This document shows positions 1 through 11,679 of a stretch of DNA of 64,000 nucleotides, piece by piece; position 1 is the stretch's first letter; each line of letters begins with the position of its first letter. Under the pieces are notes generated by a model, which saw only the letters and a list, made by a program, of their open reading frames with translations, was not told the origin of the DNA and did no database searches. Source of the DNA: Blastomussa wellsi. Taxonomy: Eukaryota; Cnidaria; Anthozoa; Scleractinia; Plerogyridae. The stretch lies in NCBI GenBank assembly GCA_947652115.1, contig OX393561.1, positions 8,770,106 to 8,834,105 of the forward strand, written 5' to 3'. Position numbers and translations under genes: made by a program.

Positions 1-716
1 CAATACAAAGTTTTGAATAGAATTCTGCCCTTCAACAACTTTCTCTTTAAGATTGGGAAGAGCGAATCTCCTCTCTGCACGTTTTGCCACATGTCATTTG
101 TTTTTTCAGTGCTCTTTTGTTCAAAAGTTCTGGCATTCAATTCAATCTCTCTTTGGAAGCTATACAATTTGTGAAAGCGATGTTATTCTTGGTATCAATG
201 AACCACAAGCAGATCATCTTCTATATAATCATCTTATTTTAATCTCAAAGCAATATATTTACAGATGTAAGCTTAAAAATGCTTTACCGACAAAAGCTGT
301 GTTCCTAGCAAAAGTGAAAGCAGTTTTCAAAATGGAGCGTCGAATCGCAAAAGAGAGAAACAAACTCTCTTTTCATCATAAAAAATTAATGGAATACGCT
401 TCTAACACAGAGACATCATCTTGAATTACCATAATAAACAAACTTCCACACGGCATCCTGTGGGTCTATTTATCACTATTATCATCACTATTGTTGTTGT
501 TATTATTATCGTGTTATCATTATTGTTACTATTATTATTTTTTATTATTGTATTAGTAAGGATTTAGGTTGTAGTTAACAAGTCATAATGTAATTGTTTT
601 TGTATTTAGAGTTACTGCGCGTGGAATTAATGTAAATTGTTTGTTTGTTGTTAGTTTTAGTATGTTATTAATTAAGTACCATGTTACTGGAAAAACAATT
701 GCATTCTGTAATAAAA

Positions 717-754
<38 letters not shown>
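1..754 (+). pseudogene. LINE 3' end: reverse transcriptase C-terminus and 3' UTR
   Basis: The reading frame from about 95 to 424 encodes the C-terminal zinc-binding region typical of non-LTR reverse transcriptases. A Cys-x2-Cys-His motif near 78-95 is followed by a basic helical tail ending at the TGA at 422-424. The N-terminal part is in another frame up to about 95, so a small frameshift lies inside the Cys/His motif. The AT-rich 3' UTR ends in AATAAAAAA plus (TAA)n at about 716-750, the usual LINE tail. The copy is truncated by the window edge and dead. The superfamily cannot be assigned from so little. Confidence 0.72.
716..750. repeat. (TAA)n microsatellite
   Basis: Perfect TAA triplets following the LINE 3' UTR. 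It is probably the slipped LINE tail. Confidence 0.9.
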
Positions 755-774
755 TACATGTACCCTGTAGTGGC

Positions 775-920
775 CCGCAGTTTCAATGACAATAGCAACT
801 GCTACCCTAACACTAGAGGACCAGTAGAACAATAGAACAAACAACGGGAACAATGTCCCTAATGGTCCCCAGTCCCAATAACGATAGCAACTGCTACACT
901 AAAGGACCAGAGAATAACAA
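775..920 (+). repeat. Two diverged direct repeats, ~88-bp spacing
   Basis: A block containing the sequence AATAGCAACTGCTACCCTAA and an AGAGGACCAG-like end occurs at about 778-828 and again, diverged, at about 866-916. There is no coding signal. The rest of 754-1,089 holds nothing I recognise. Confidence 0.5.
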
Positions 921-1089
921 GCTTATGGCAGCTGCTAGACCACTTAAGGAGGCAAACCTCAGGCCCTTTCCCAGTCTGGGACGTACTTGGTCTTTTTAAG
1001 AATGAACTGAGTGTGTAAGCAGCCTGAACGGCTTGACATTATTTAACCTGACCTTGATCCTAATGCTTGTGTTAAACCTTTTCTTGCAG

Positions 1090-1236
1090 TTACTTAGTTG
1101 CGTTAAGTCTGGCAGAAGAGGAGCGTACTCCTCCTGGTGTGCCTCAGACACACTCTGGAGGGCCTCCTCAGCCTCAGCCCCTACCCAGCCAAGCACCTAC
1201 CCAGCAAGACACCCAGTCAAATCAAGAATGGTCTGA
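1090..1236 (+). CDS. MINDY2: MINDY-1/2 deubiquitinase, third-from-last exon (partial gene)
   Basis: MINDY enzymes are cysteine deubiquitinases that trim long K48-linked ubiquitin chains. The exon follows a TTCTTGCAG acceptor and ends at a GTAAGTG donor. In the open frame the first residues read Y-L-V-A-L-S-L, the ubiquitin-interacting helix downstream of the catalytic domain in the MINDY family. A Pro/Gln/Ser-rich linker follows. The exon ends in phase 2 (GA), and the next exon supplies C to make Asp before L-Q-L-A, so the splice is frame-consistent. The catalytic exons must lie left of the window. MINDY-1 and MINDY-2 cannot be told apart from this tail. The longer alternative frame through the exon shows no family similarity. 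Confidence 0.72.
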   Translation, partial: LLSCVKSGRRGAYSSWCASDTLWRASSASAPTQPSTYPARHPVKSRMV

Positions 1237-2561
1237 GTAAGTGAATAATAATAATAATAATAATAATAGTAATAATAATAATAAATTTTATATCCATTTA
1301 TCACCCAGCACTCCTGTCATCTGTTTGTCAGTTTGTTGTTGGTTCTCGGCCTTAGGTACTCCTCTCCTCAAAAACCAACACTTCTAAATTCCAATTTGAT
1401 CTGGAACACACGGCCACATGTTGAACAAGCTCTCAGCTCTTAGGTGTATTAAACAAATTACATTTAACAATTACATCCACAAGTATGTTTGGCAAAATAA
1501 TATAATTATAATTGAGGGGAATGTGATGGAGATCCCTCTTGGTAGCCATCTCCTTGACTGTCATTTTTCGGATGTCACACATTTTGAGGGAGGATTGAGT
1601 AACATCCCAAAAAATTTCTTTGAAGGAATTAACCTACAGAAGAATAAATGATAAAATAATTATTTTGTCAAGCAGAAAGGTTTGTTGAAATGTGGCTAAA
1701 TGTAATTTAGGTGAGGTTAAACTCAAGACAATGCTGGCCAGTGGTCTCGTGCGTGAATCCGGGGTGCCCCAAGGCTTTGCTGGGGCTCAGTGATTTTACA
1801 GGTCTCGTGTTGAGGTCAAGGCTTGCGTTACCTTTCACTAGCTGGGACAGCGATTGCTTTTGCTCCCTTCCCTCCTGTCCCTTGTGGTAAGTATGGGTAG
1901 CTCGATGATTTCTTTCCACTGAGTTGTTGCTCAGTGTGACGGTGCCTAGTGGTTGCTGCTCACAGGGTTGTCATGGTTACTGTTCGTGCTCGGGGCAGCT
2001 CCCACAGGAACTTCAGGCACCTTCCCCAAACTCATCTAATAAAAAAAATCTATTGGTGATAAGTTTAACTTACATGTAAAAAAATATCCATCAAACGTGT
2101 GATGTATAGTGTACAATCATATTCTCAGAATCACCATTAGAAGAAAAGTTTTGTTGAGTATGGAGAATTTACAGTAATACTGTGTCTTTATCATTGAATT
2201 TTGGGTTTGTTATTTACTTGATTTTCATCTTACAATCCTGACAAAAAATTCTTGTAACACTTACTTTAACAAAATAAAACGTCAGTACATGTATGTAACT
2301 CTCTTAACGGAGACATCTGTTTACTGTATGACAGACACCCATATAAAATGGACAACTGGTGTTGGTCCCTGTGTCTTGTAGTTCAGTCATTGTACTGTAT
2401 CTAAACTCTTTTAATTATAAGCCGGACACCTCTCTGACAGTAGGTGCTGGCTTCAGTAGTGTCCATTTTAGGGAGAGTTAACTGCAGTGGCAAATCCTTT
2501 TCAAGTGTGAAATCAGCATTAAATTTTTACAAACCACGCTTTCTCCCAAAGTTATGTTGGA
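1237..2561 (+). other. Intron of MINDY gene, first part
   Basis: Begins with the GTAAGTG donor. Contains (TAA)n at 1,247-1,284, AT-rich DNA, and a GC-richer stretch at about 1,735-2,035 with no supported ORF. Nothing else was recognised until the SINE at 2,562. Confidence 0.6.
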
Positions 2562-2862
2562 GGCACAGCGGCCTAATGGTTAGTGCGCTGGACTTCAGAT
2601 CGGGTGATCCGGGTTCGAGCGTCGGCCGGGGCACTGCGTTCTGTTCTTGGGCAAGACACTTTACTCTCACAGTGCCTCTCTCCACCCAGGTGTATAAAAT
2701 AATGGGTACTGGCAAAATGCTGCTGGGGGGTAACCCTGCGATGGACTAGCTTCCCATCCATCGGGGAGTAGAAATACTCCCAGTTGCTTCATGCTAAGGA
2801 AACCAGGATAAGCTCCGGCAGTATGGGCCACTGGGCTTGACGCAGACTTTGCCATACCTGAT
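2562..2862 (+). repeat. tRNA-derived SINE
   Basis: The head carries a Pol III box A-like segment (GGCCTAATGGTTAGTGCGCT, 2,569-2,588) and a box B-like GGGTTCGAGC at 2,611-2,620. A unique body follows, about 300 bp in total. The 3' part (GAGTAGAAATACTCCCAG and onward) recurs inverted at about 22,249-22,330, which shows a dispersed family. It sits in the intron about 24 bp before the next MINDY exon. Confidence 0.75.
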
Positions 2863-2885
2863 AACAGAAACTCTCATTTCCACAG

Positions 2886-3042
2886 CCTTCAGTTGGCAAT
2901 GCAACTACAGGAAGAAGAGCGACAACAACAACAACAGCAGCAACAATCAAGACCACAACAAGCTCGCACATCTCCTTCAAGATCCAACATCCTTCACCAG
3001 CAACAAAGCCGTAACACAGATCAACAGAGACAAGAGTCCAGT
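2886..3042 (+). CDS. MINDY2: MINDY-1/2 penultimate exon, ubiquitin-interacting motif and Gln-rich tail
   Basis: The acceptor is TTTCCACAG and the donor is AGT|GTAAGG. The frame reads D-L-Q-L-A-M-Q-L-Q-E-E-E-R followed by a polyglutamine run and a Gln/Arg/Ser-rich linker. L-x-L-A-x-x-L-Q-x-E-E is the second ubiquitin-binding helix of MINDY C-termini. The short Gln run comes from CAA/CAG repetition and may vary in length. The exon ends in phase 0, matching the last exon. Confidence 0.75.
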
Positions 3043-3263
3043 GTAAGGGGAAATATGTCTATGAAATAATTAGCAATTGATTCCATGAGCACGCATTGGA
3101 TAAAAGATCGTAGATAGAAAACGAGGCGTGTAGCACTGAAAGCCATGTTTTAAAGCTTTTTGTCACTGGCGGCTCTGTAGATGCTTTGCCAACTTTATCC
3201 GTTATACACTCATTATTAATACTAGTTACTTGTTAAATTATTTTTTTTTTAATTTTTTTTTAG

Positions 3264-3284
3264 GAGAAATGCATTATCTTATAG
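3264..3284 (+). CDS. MINDY2: MINDY-1/2 terminal micro-exon encoding a CaaX-like end
   Basis: A poly-T tract and TAG acceptor precede GAG AAA TGC ATT ATC TTA TAG. The last residues are E-K-C-I-I-L, a C-terminal Cys followed by three aliphatic residues. That fits a CaaX prenylation signal, with Leu at the last position favouring geranylgeranylation by the general rule. Phase 0 joins directly to the exon ending at 3,042. The seven-codon exon is too short to stand alone and is supported by frame, splice sites and the family's terminal Cys motif. Confidence 0.62.
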   Translation, partial: EKCIIL

Positions 3285-4584
3285 GTGGACATTCATTCCT
3301 TCAAGGCATCCAGAAGACTGAAAGTCAAGTTACAAGAAGAGTTAATATAAAAAATAGAATGCCCTTCTCAAATGTGAAGTTACATTGAAAATGAAATTAC
3401 CAGTGTTGGCTGTGTGAATCACCCTTGAGGGGATGCATAGCTTTTTATCAAAGAGACTCTGCTTGCAGGGTATGATAGCTTGTAAACAACTATTTTTTCC
3501 CTGTTTCTCTATTTCACCCATTGAAATAGCTAAAACGGGCTATAGCTAAATTAACCCAAATTAACGAAACAATGGAACATTAACTGAAAAAAAACAGCAA
3601 CCAAATGAGCCAATCAGAAACCAAAAAACGAACAGGAAATCACGTGAACGAAATTCCAATTTTCCTCTTTTTCACGGGCGGGAAACTGAACTTGAACATG
3701 CTATAACTGTGACAACCTGTACCGACAAGACATTTTTTTTAATTGAAGTGGTTCAAAATTGTAATTTCAATGTAGTTCTTGAATAGAAATAGAAGCCCTC
3801 TTCATTTATAGGTTCATATTGTTAGGCTCTAAAACAAATTAATTAGAAGTAATTACATTATCTTAAACTATCCAAGAGAGATCAGTTTTGGCATTGTTTT
3901 ATTAGGTCCAGGAAATAATAGTAATTTCTTTTGTTTCTCATTTGTTCTGTTTTGCTAAATGTGGTTGTACTGTAATGCTATTGCTTAGAAATAAAACAAC
4001 AAACGTTACGTATGGTAACCTTCTTTCTTAATTTAGAGCAGAGCTTTTCCTCTGTTCGCGCGCAAAAGGGCGTCGTCCCTGGAGGACGTGACCAGAGGAA
4101 GACGTCTGAAGCTCAGGCTATTTATTTATTCATTTATTTATTTATTTACGAATTTGTGCGACATTGACTTGTCCACGCGACGTGTCCTATCGTCGCGAAA
4201 CATCTCATTTCCTCGAAAGGTAAAGTGAGAAGAGCGAGACTGTAGTTTAGGTCAATATCAAAAATCCTTTCAGCAATTATTATGCACTTCCTACAAATGA
4301 CCTAAGGAGAATTCAGCTTTCGAAGAGATGATCATGTTCATTCTCTGGGCTGCCTACTCCAGTTTCTTAGAGAAAGGAATACAAGTTTGCGAGAAATGTT
4401 CACTTCGGAGTCTCCTAGTCAAGTCGGCTATTCCTGTGCCCACATACCAGGTACAAGGGTTAAACAGGGCGGTGCGGTGCGATATATATGGAGGGCGCAG
4501 CGTGAAGGAAAATAAGCGCTAGTTGGATCATGGAGGGGAGTGGATTCTGAGTCGGCTGTTGGCTGAATGTTGAGTCATTCATTC
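3285..4584. other. MINDY 3' UTR and intergenic DNA
   Basis: An AATAAA at about 3,990 is a plausible polyadenylation signal for the MINDY transcript. A (TTTA)n run lies at about 4,121-4,147. No ORF here has family similarity. The segment ends at the stop codon of the convergent gene at 4,585. Confidence 0.5.
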
Positions 4585-7500
4585 CTATTGGACGTCTTGC
4601 ATTTCTTCTTCGTCGGCTGCAATATTGTCGTGAAAAGTTCCATCGGCCATTTCGCACGCATCAGTTACCAATTCGGCATCGGAAAACAATGAATCTTGAT
4701 GAGCGTCACGGAAAGACTTTTTCCCGGAAATCACCGAAGAGCTCTTCCGCCTGATTGTTTGACAGAAATATCTGTGGAGAATCATTCCCGCCACAAAACC
4801 AGCGCGAACGACCTGAGACAAAACGGCAAAAATGACGGCGATAAATAGCGCCAGCGGTAGCAGCATTAGCAGACATAACTGAATCCAGTCCAACGCTTCG
4901 ACGTATGTTTTGATTGGACCCCAGAAGCGCACTCCAGCTGTGATGAAGGTAGCATGAACAGTGTTGAACAAGCCAAAAATGATGATCACCACCAAGGAAA
5001 CAGTTTCCAATCTGTTTACAGTGTTATTCTTGTAGGGAGAAAACATGATGTGATGAACGGCAATCAGGACACACACCATTGTCGATAGCAAAAGGCGAAG
5101 GCTGGCCATGTTAATGAAAGCGAACAGAATAATTAAGATCAAGCGACGACCGATCAAAACGCTTTCCCAGTGAAGCGTGCCTTTCTGTTCCGCGTCCGGC
5201 GCTCGAAAAGGTCCGTAAAGAACTCGCATGACGGCAACGCGCTCTTCAGTCTGTTGCAGTCTCTCGCGGTAACGGCAGGCGCGTGTATTTCTTCGAAATC
5301 CCCAGTATAGCAGAAAAGGGAGGGGAACTACACAAGCTATAAGAAATTCTCGAGCAGTTATGCGTTTTTCATTCAGCCAACTCGACCCCCAAAAGAGAAG
5401 GCCAACAAATGGTATGACGTAAACGATGACGCAACCAAGTAAGACACATTGCCACCACGTGATGAACTCAATGTTGCCGTCAAAGTACAAGTGAAACTCC
5501 TTTCCAGGCCTCAAAATCTTCAATGTTAGAAGTTTGAACGCGCTGGTTGCTAAGGACGTGTATCCAAGAAGCACAACGTCTGTTGCTGCGGATAGGTGTG
5601 GCGCCAGAGATGGATGCTCAGAGTTGCGCACTTTGGCCCAGATTTGTCGAACGCCGTAAAGCAGGAAAACACAAAACAACACGAAAAACACCTCAGATGT
5701 CGCAAAAAGCTCTTTCGTAACGACAGTTAACCCAGGAAATGGACAACCCAATCCGCTTGAAGTCGAGTGGAAGCGGAAGTTAAAAATCCCTGTCACAAGT
5801 GGAACCAAGTAATGAGCTTGTATGGTCTGCCCGGTCGTGCTGGTAACTAGAAGACCTACAACTTGATAAAAGTAAAATATCACGTCCAGATAACCTGAAT
5901 CACATGACGCGGTATTTCCACTGTCTTTTCCTGTAACTTCTGAACTTTTCTCGTTTGATATTTCTTCTACCTCACTTGCAGGCTTCCAAAACCAAAAAAT
6001 ATGTTCCACCAAGAAGGGAACAATTGGAGGCTTGGTTACAAAGAAAATGGCGACGACCAGGGAGTAAATGATTACCGCTGGCCAAAGCCACAAATCATTG
6101 CAATCTTTGTTGCGCCTGCACGAAGTGGAGAACAAAGTCTCGCTATATCCTTCTGCGCATGCTCCGCAGAGAATACCCGAGCGGTTTCCATGGCAACCAT
6201 TGAAGATTGTGGACGTCGGATCTTCAGGCGTTTCACAGTAGTCGAGAGGACAATCGAAGAATTGCAGCGTTGGAGGGTTTTGTTTTACCATCGAGCCCCA
6301 AAAATGATTCAGATTGACAACATTGTCAGAGCAGTTTCCTCCGAAGGGACAGGGAAGACATTCGAAACCTTTGCGCACTCGAGTTCCGTTAGCTTGTCCG
6401 CGCTGCAAGCTGTAAAAGCCGAGTGGGCAGCGATCACAATATACGCTGTACACTTTGATATCCAGGGCGCAGCTTCTATTCACAAATATCGATGTTGTGA
6501 CAATTTCGTGGGAATAATTATCCAGCCACAGCTTGCTTCCAGTGGGACACAACACAGAGGAACTATTGTCAATGCTCACGTTGCCTCCATCCACGATTTC
6601 TACAAGAATCGGATCGCGATCGGTAAAAGGAGTAAAATCCATGATCGTGTCTTTAAGAGTTAACGGCCCAGAACTGCTGCTATATAAGAATGAGGGATTT
6701 TTTTCACTGTCACGAGGAGGCCTCTTTGCTTGGACAAAGCTGCAATTGTAGATTTCTGCAGCGCCAGTACCCGCGCCTATGGTTAAGTGACCAGCTCGGA
6801 AAGTTCCAAAATTATCGACAAACCGGCAGTTTTGAAATATTGTCAGGCCGTTAAATAACAAAAGTGCTCCTGCATACTGCCCCCTATTTTTTTCAAAAAT
6901 AGAATTTTTGAAGACGATTTGATTTGTGTACCTGTACACTGAAAATGCATCAATGCTGGTGTTGAACATGTCAGATTTGCACCCTTTTGAAATCATAAAG
7001 TCTGCATCATTATCAACGATGATGGCACCAACTCCGTTTTTAAGATCGGTGTTGTGTTTAAAGGTTGAGTTATGAATTTGCACGTTGTTGTGCCCTCCTG
7101 CATGTAGCGAGATATACACCACAGAAGCTTTCCTTTGGTGTGAATTTGGTATGTTGTTTTTTTCAACAGTAACGTTTTCTATCACGGCTGTAGACCACGA
7201 GTCAAATTCTAAAATCAGGGAGCAGGTATGGGAGTTTCGAGAAAATAGTGTATTAGATAGATGCAGTGAAGACCTCTTGATCTGGCTGACTTTTAGACCG
7301 CCCCAGTTATTGATAAATTCACAGTTATCCACCATAATTATTGCGTAAAGTGAAGCGTAAATCGTTGCTGCCATACCTGCTTGGTTATAAAGGCGACTGT
7401 TAGTCAAGGAGACTACATACCCCCCGTTAACCCAGATTCTAGCGTTCTCTTTGAAAACACTGTTTGATATCGTCAAATTCTCCAGCGAGTGAAACTTCAG

Positions 7501-7943
7501 AATTCCGTTGCTCGTGGCACCCCTTGGCACTTTAATTCCCGCCTCCGATATGTTCGTAAACACACTATTCTGTATAGTAGCTGAACCGTAATAAATTGAA
7601 ATCGGCGTCGAGTAAAATGCCAAATCGTAGAAAAACACATCAACGTATCGTCCAACAAAGAAAATACCATCTGGGCAAAACAAATGCGCGGGTCCATTTC
7701 GGCCAATGAGAGACAGGCTCTTATTCAAATTCAACCAAGTACCCGGATATTGTGACGTCATGGACGTGCATAAGTATGGGTTTTGTTTGGTGTTTGTTCC
7801 ATCGAGATGGATCTTGTCGCCCCAGGCCACCTGCGGGAACACATCGGCCAAGTACTTGCAGGCGAGTTGAGGCGCATTACACTTTCCAGTTTCGGTTCCT
7901 GATGCTTGAGAAACATACCAGTCTCTTGATGCGCGACAAAATG
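4585..7943 (-). CDS. Beta-helix / Cys-rich / multipass membrane protein (3' terminal exon)
   Basis: This is one long exon, 3' end of a gene. I extend it past 7,851 to a strong acceptor (TTCTTTCACTTCAG, exon base 7,943) because the frame stays open and encodes further Cys-containing ectodomain. The start codon and probable signal peptide therefore lie in an upstream exon I could not find. Counting from 7,851, residues ~30-460 are N-glycosylation-rich parallel beta-helix rungs (repeated I-x-N-S-x-F and N-C-x-F steps). Residues ~470-585 are Cys-rich and GCC2/GCC3-like. From ~590 there are about eight hydrophobic segments (near 590-608, 680-695, 715-740, 797-823, 835-855, 905-940, 952-975, 990-1,012), then an acidic cytoplasmic tail. 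The plan suggests a cell-surface receptor or channel-like protein. Ligand and function are unknown. I see no frameshift, so it is probably a live gene. Confidence 0.8.
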
Positions 7944-8397
7944 CTGAAGTGAAAGAAATGGAAAAAATATTGTTTTTATTTTTTGTACAAAAAATTCCCT
8001 TTCAAATTATACGGCGAATTATTACAAAACGATTATGCAAATTACATTTTTTTAAACGTACGCTGTCCGCAACGCAGCTGCTATAAATAGCGCAAAACGA
8101 GCGACTCTCGAAAGTTCCGTTGCAAGGATAGGTTCGATTTTGAGTGGTTTTGAACAGATATGAAGCAAAACACCAAGTGGTCGGCTGCGCTACGCTTCAA
8201 TCTCGTTCTCAGAGCCCGCGTTACATGCTTTGAAAGCCGGGCATGAGCAATTCAACCAAAAGTCGGCATTTGGGGGGCTTTAAATCAGGGTCGCTCGTTT
8301 CCCAATCACTTGATCAAGGAGAACGAAGACGCTGGGTAGTGGTTATGGGTAGCCTGGGCGCTTTTCCTTTCAGAGAGAAGCGGTAAGGGACGGACCA

Positions 8398-8428
<31 letters not shown>

Positions 8429-8556
8429 CCGTTTTTTTTTTTGGGGGGGGGGGTGGGGTTGAAGGGGGTTAACCCTAACCCTAACCCTTACCCAAAAAAA
8501 TCCAGCACAAGAAAAAGCGCGACGTGACGTTAGAAAAAAAACTAAAGTAAAAAATT
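7944..8556. other. Sequence upstream of the beta-helix exon
   Basis: Contains a CTATAAATAG TATA-like site near 8,083-8,092 (nearly palindromic, so direction is unclear), a (TTTA)n run at about 8,400-8,430, a G-rich tract at about 8,442-8,470 and a short telomere-like block. No convincing signal-peptide exon for the membrane protein was found. Confidence 0.4.
8468..8493. repeat. Short interstitial telomere-like repeat
   Basis: GTTAACCCTAACCCTAACCC contains two to three copies of CCCTAA, the animal telomere unit, directly after a poly-G tract. Confidence 0.6.
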
Positions 8557-8559
8557 TTG

Positions 8560-8808
8560 AGTTTTCAACCTCATCAGGTAAAAGTCACTTTTAAACATAT
8601 ATCTGCCGGCCTGTATATATGTTGTGCACCTGTAGATTTATATTTTCAATTATTTTTTTTCCTTCATTTTGTTCTTAGGGAACGGTATAGGGTCAACCTC
8701 GTGTTCCCTTTTCGTGAGAGGTTTTCTTTTTATTATTTAATTCTCTTTTTCATATAGATTCTGATAATTCTCACGAATTAAAAGCCCTGTTGTTGTTGTT
8801 GTTGTTCC
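8560..8808 (+). mobile_element. LINE 3' UTR fragment with (GTT)n tail
   Basis: AT-rich sequence ending CCCTGTTGTTGTTGTTGTTG. The same style of GTT tail ends the LINE remnant at 12,890. No coding part remains. Confidence 0.4.
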
Positions 8809-8989
8809 CAGCTCGGTAGATGGCTTTGTTTTGAAAATAGAACATTTTGAATTTCAGATTTTTTACAATGCGTGACATCGGCATTGTTTCCGGGAAACAT
8901 GTTACGTGCTTCGAGTTCTGAGTAACCGATATGTTGAGGGTTAACAAAGAGAAGAAACGTTTTGAGAGAGCTAAAGTCAATTCCAGATG

Positions 8990-9050
8990 TTTCCACTGGT
9001 TTCCGGCCGCCATGTTGGAGTCCCACACAGGGGCTCCAACATGGCGTCTC
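8990..9050. mobile_element. Short hairpin element
   Basis: GGCCGCCATGTTGGAGTCCC pairs with GGGGCTCCAACATGGCGTC across a few-base loop. A related palindrome lies at about 39,208-39,252. Confidence 0.5.
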
Positions 9051-11182
9051 CATACTAAACACTATAATTTTCAGTGATACCCTTTGCCGAATAACTCGAG
9101 TTAGGAATATCGTACATCCCCGAAACTTTGGCACGTTGTTTATTTATTACTCTTCTTTGAATCAATTTATTGAATGGTAAGCGAATTTATTTCTTACTTG
9201 AGTGAAACTTGCGTGATAATTGCGTGACGTGAAAACCACCAATAAAATATCGTGCAAAAGGAGCCATGCAAAAAAAGCACTTCTACTGTCCAGGTCCTGT
9301 GATATGTTAAAGAAATCTTGCACAATCTTAAAGTGCAAAAAAATCATTGCCCAGAAAAATTGCCCATTCCCTCCCCCCCCCAACCCCTCCACCGCCACCC
9401 CACTCCAACACGTCAAAAATAAAATGGTCCGTCCCTTGTAAGGCATTCCAGGCACGGTTACAATGACGTGACATTTATATTGCTGTTCGAAAAATAATCT
9501 CCGAGGACCGGAAATTAGGCTTGTTCATTCTTACTGTGATAATTCACTGCGTAAAAAATCATATTTCACTCTGATGGATAACATCATGCCATTCATTTGA
9601 AATTAAAAATAGACGTTTGGAATTCATTCTCAAGACAATCTTTCCATAATTATAAAAGCCCGATTTGACCAGTCGAAGCTTTGTCAGTGACTCTGACAAA
9701 GTTCTACGGGACACGTCGCATCATGCCTTTACCAAGATCTACGACTAAAACCTTTTTTTTAAGATTAGATAATAATCGAAAAATTTCGTTTGGTTTTGGA
9801 GTACAAAACTCATACAAGTAGTCTAGTTTACATTAAAAAAATATGCCGTAAATATGTAACTTTTCGCCTATAAAACGGCGAATTTCAACTGATTACTTTA
9901 CGCTTCTAACAGCAAATCAAGTACGTATTAATTAGATGAATAAAATAACATTTTTTTCATATGAACTTACTGTTTGCCGTCAGTATAAAGAAGAAAGAGG
10001 TAAAATCACGAACACATAACATTTTTGAATCCGCCTTTCGCCGATCGAGCTAAGCCACACGACCAAAGAATTCCGAGGTCGAGGGGTATCCCATTCGAGC
10101 AGTCACGCAATAATCTGCTCAGTTGCGTAAGAAGTTCTGGATTTTACAATTGGTTCATGCTTTAGCGTGCTCAATCGAGAAGTTATGGAGCACGCGGGAA
10201 GTTTGGAGAGCACGAAAGAATCGTAAGAGGCGCGAGGCGACTGCACACCAGCAACTCGATAAAGTTTAATCACGTTTCCTGAAATATCGATCAAAATCCT
10301 CTGTATCCAACAACCGGTGAAATAGTTCAATAGAATTATGAACAAACTCAGGGAAAAAAGTAGACAACCGTCCAAAGTTATTAAAACACGAAGGACTGAA
10401 TTTCACATCGATTCAGAGAATGAACCGTTGAAAACAATTTTCACATTTTGAATGGTGCATTCGCTGAAGCGCGCGCATTTGCACACACGTCAGCAGCATA
10501 CACCCATGGGCAAATAGTAGATGCTGAATTGACCAATCAGAGCGCGCGCTTTGCTTTAGTTATGTTATAACGGGATTTTGAGCACGCTTATGTATACTGA
10601 ATTTGATTGCGCGGCTCTGCTAGTTATGTTATAAAAGAGATTAGTCACGACATCGCGCCCGAGAGGTTTGTCTGCACCAGCCTGGTAACCAGGCGTTCCC
10701 TTGGCACAAGGTTTTGTGACGTCACCGAATTATTAGGCGCGAATTTTCGGGAAACTTGATGTAACATATCATAAAGAATCCCCCCTAGCCCTCAAAAACA
10801 AAAGAGGTGGGGTTTATATACGCAAAATTGCAATGCTGATAACATGTAGAATTTGACTTTGCGACATATCAACATGGCGGAAACCAATAAAGCAGGGCTG
10901 TAAACCTGTGGACAGCTGTTTCGCCCTAAAATGGGGATCGACAGCAGATTTTTAGTGGAACCAACGGGAACGCCAGCCCAAATAAAATTGCAGAATGACC
11001 CGTTCACTTTATCATGTTGCGCGCGTACTTTGATGTTACTTGCCGCCAGGATCACGCGTTGCCACGTCACGTGTTCCGGGGAGCATGGAGACAAAGTGTC
11101 ACGTTGAAGTCTCGCCAGATGGCCAGACCAGCTGAAAATTTTGTCCATGTTACAGTTTATTTATATTATTGATTGATTAGTA
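9051..11182. other. Intergenic repeat-rich DNA
   Basis: No gene supported. There is a C-rich tract at about 9,370-9,400 and, at about 10,480-10,640, a pair of related segments ending in GCTTTAGTTATGTTATAA-like and GCTAGTTATGTTATAAAAGA sequences, probably a degraded MITE. Confidence 0.4.
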
Positions 11183-11500
11183 TAGGTAATCACATGAGGC
11201 CAAGTACTTATTAATTGCACGAGAGTTCGCGACTCGGGCAATTTTGGAAAATTTTGCAAACTCAAGTGCAATTAATCCTTAATAGTACGAGGTCTCATGG
11301 GATTACTTGTTTATCAATAAAGGGCAAAATTTATACGAAGGAAAATCACGCGCGCAGTCTATTTTTATCTGGGAAGATAAAAATCCGGATTAGCCAATCA
11401 TTAACAGGTAATCATGCCCTGTCTTGATTACTAAAAATGCCCTCGATTAAGAAAAAATGCCCTCTCTCGCTCAGTAATTTTGCCCTTTATTGATAAGGTC
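11183..11500. mobile_element. Two abutting inverted-repeat elements
   Basis: In the first, GGTAATCACATGAGGCC with CTTATTAATTGCAC at the left pairs with GTGCAATTAATCCTTAATA and GGTCTCATGGGATTAC at the right (about 11,186-11,308). In the second, TTATCAATAAAGGGCAAAAT at about 11,312 pairs with ATTTTGCCCTTTATTGATAA at about 11,475-11,498. Both look like non-autonomous MITEs. Confidence 0.6.
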
Positions 11501-11679
11501 TCTTACAGATCCAACGTACTATCCAGGCTTGATTTTTGTGCTATGCGCGGCGCGTGCAACATGTGAAATATGAATGAACAGAATAAGCTAATCAAACACA
11601 TTTACTCTAAACTAGACTTGCTTCGCAGAGGGCGCAGGAGGGAGGGTCCGAATTAAAATGGCGAGGGAGAGCGAGTGCT

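Noticed and set aside
2562..2640. Functional tRNA gene
   Set aside because: Box A and B are present but the cloverleaf is not, and the sequence continues into a SINE body with a second copy at 22,249.
6001..6663. 220-codon plus-strand ORF
   Set aside because: Antisense to the Cys-rich and membrane part of the beta-helix gene. No independent support.
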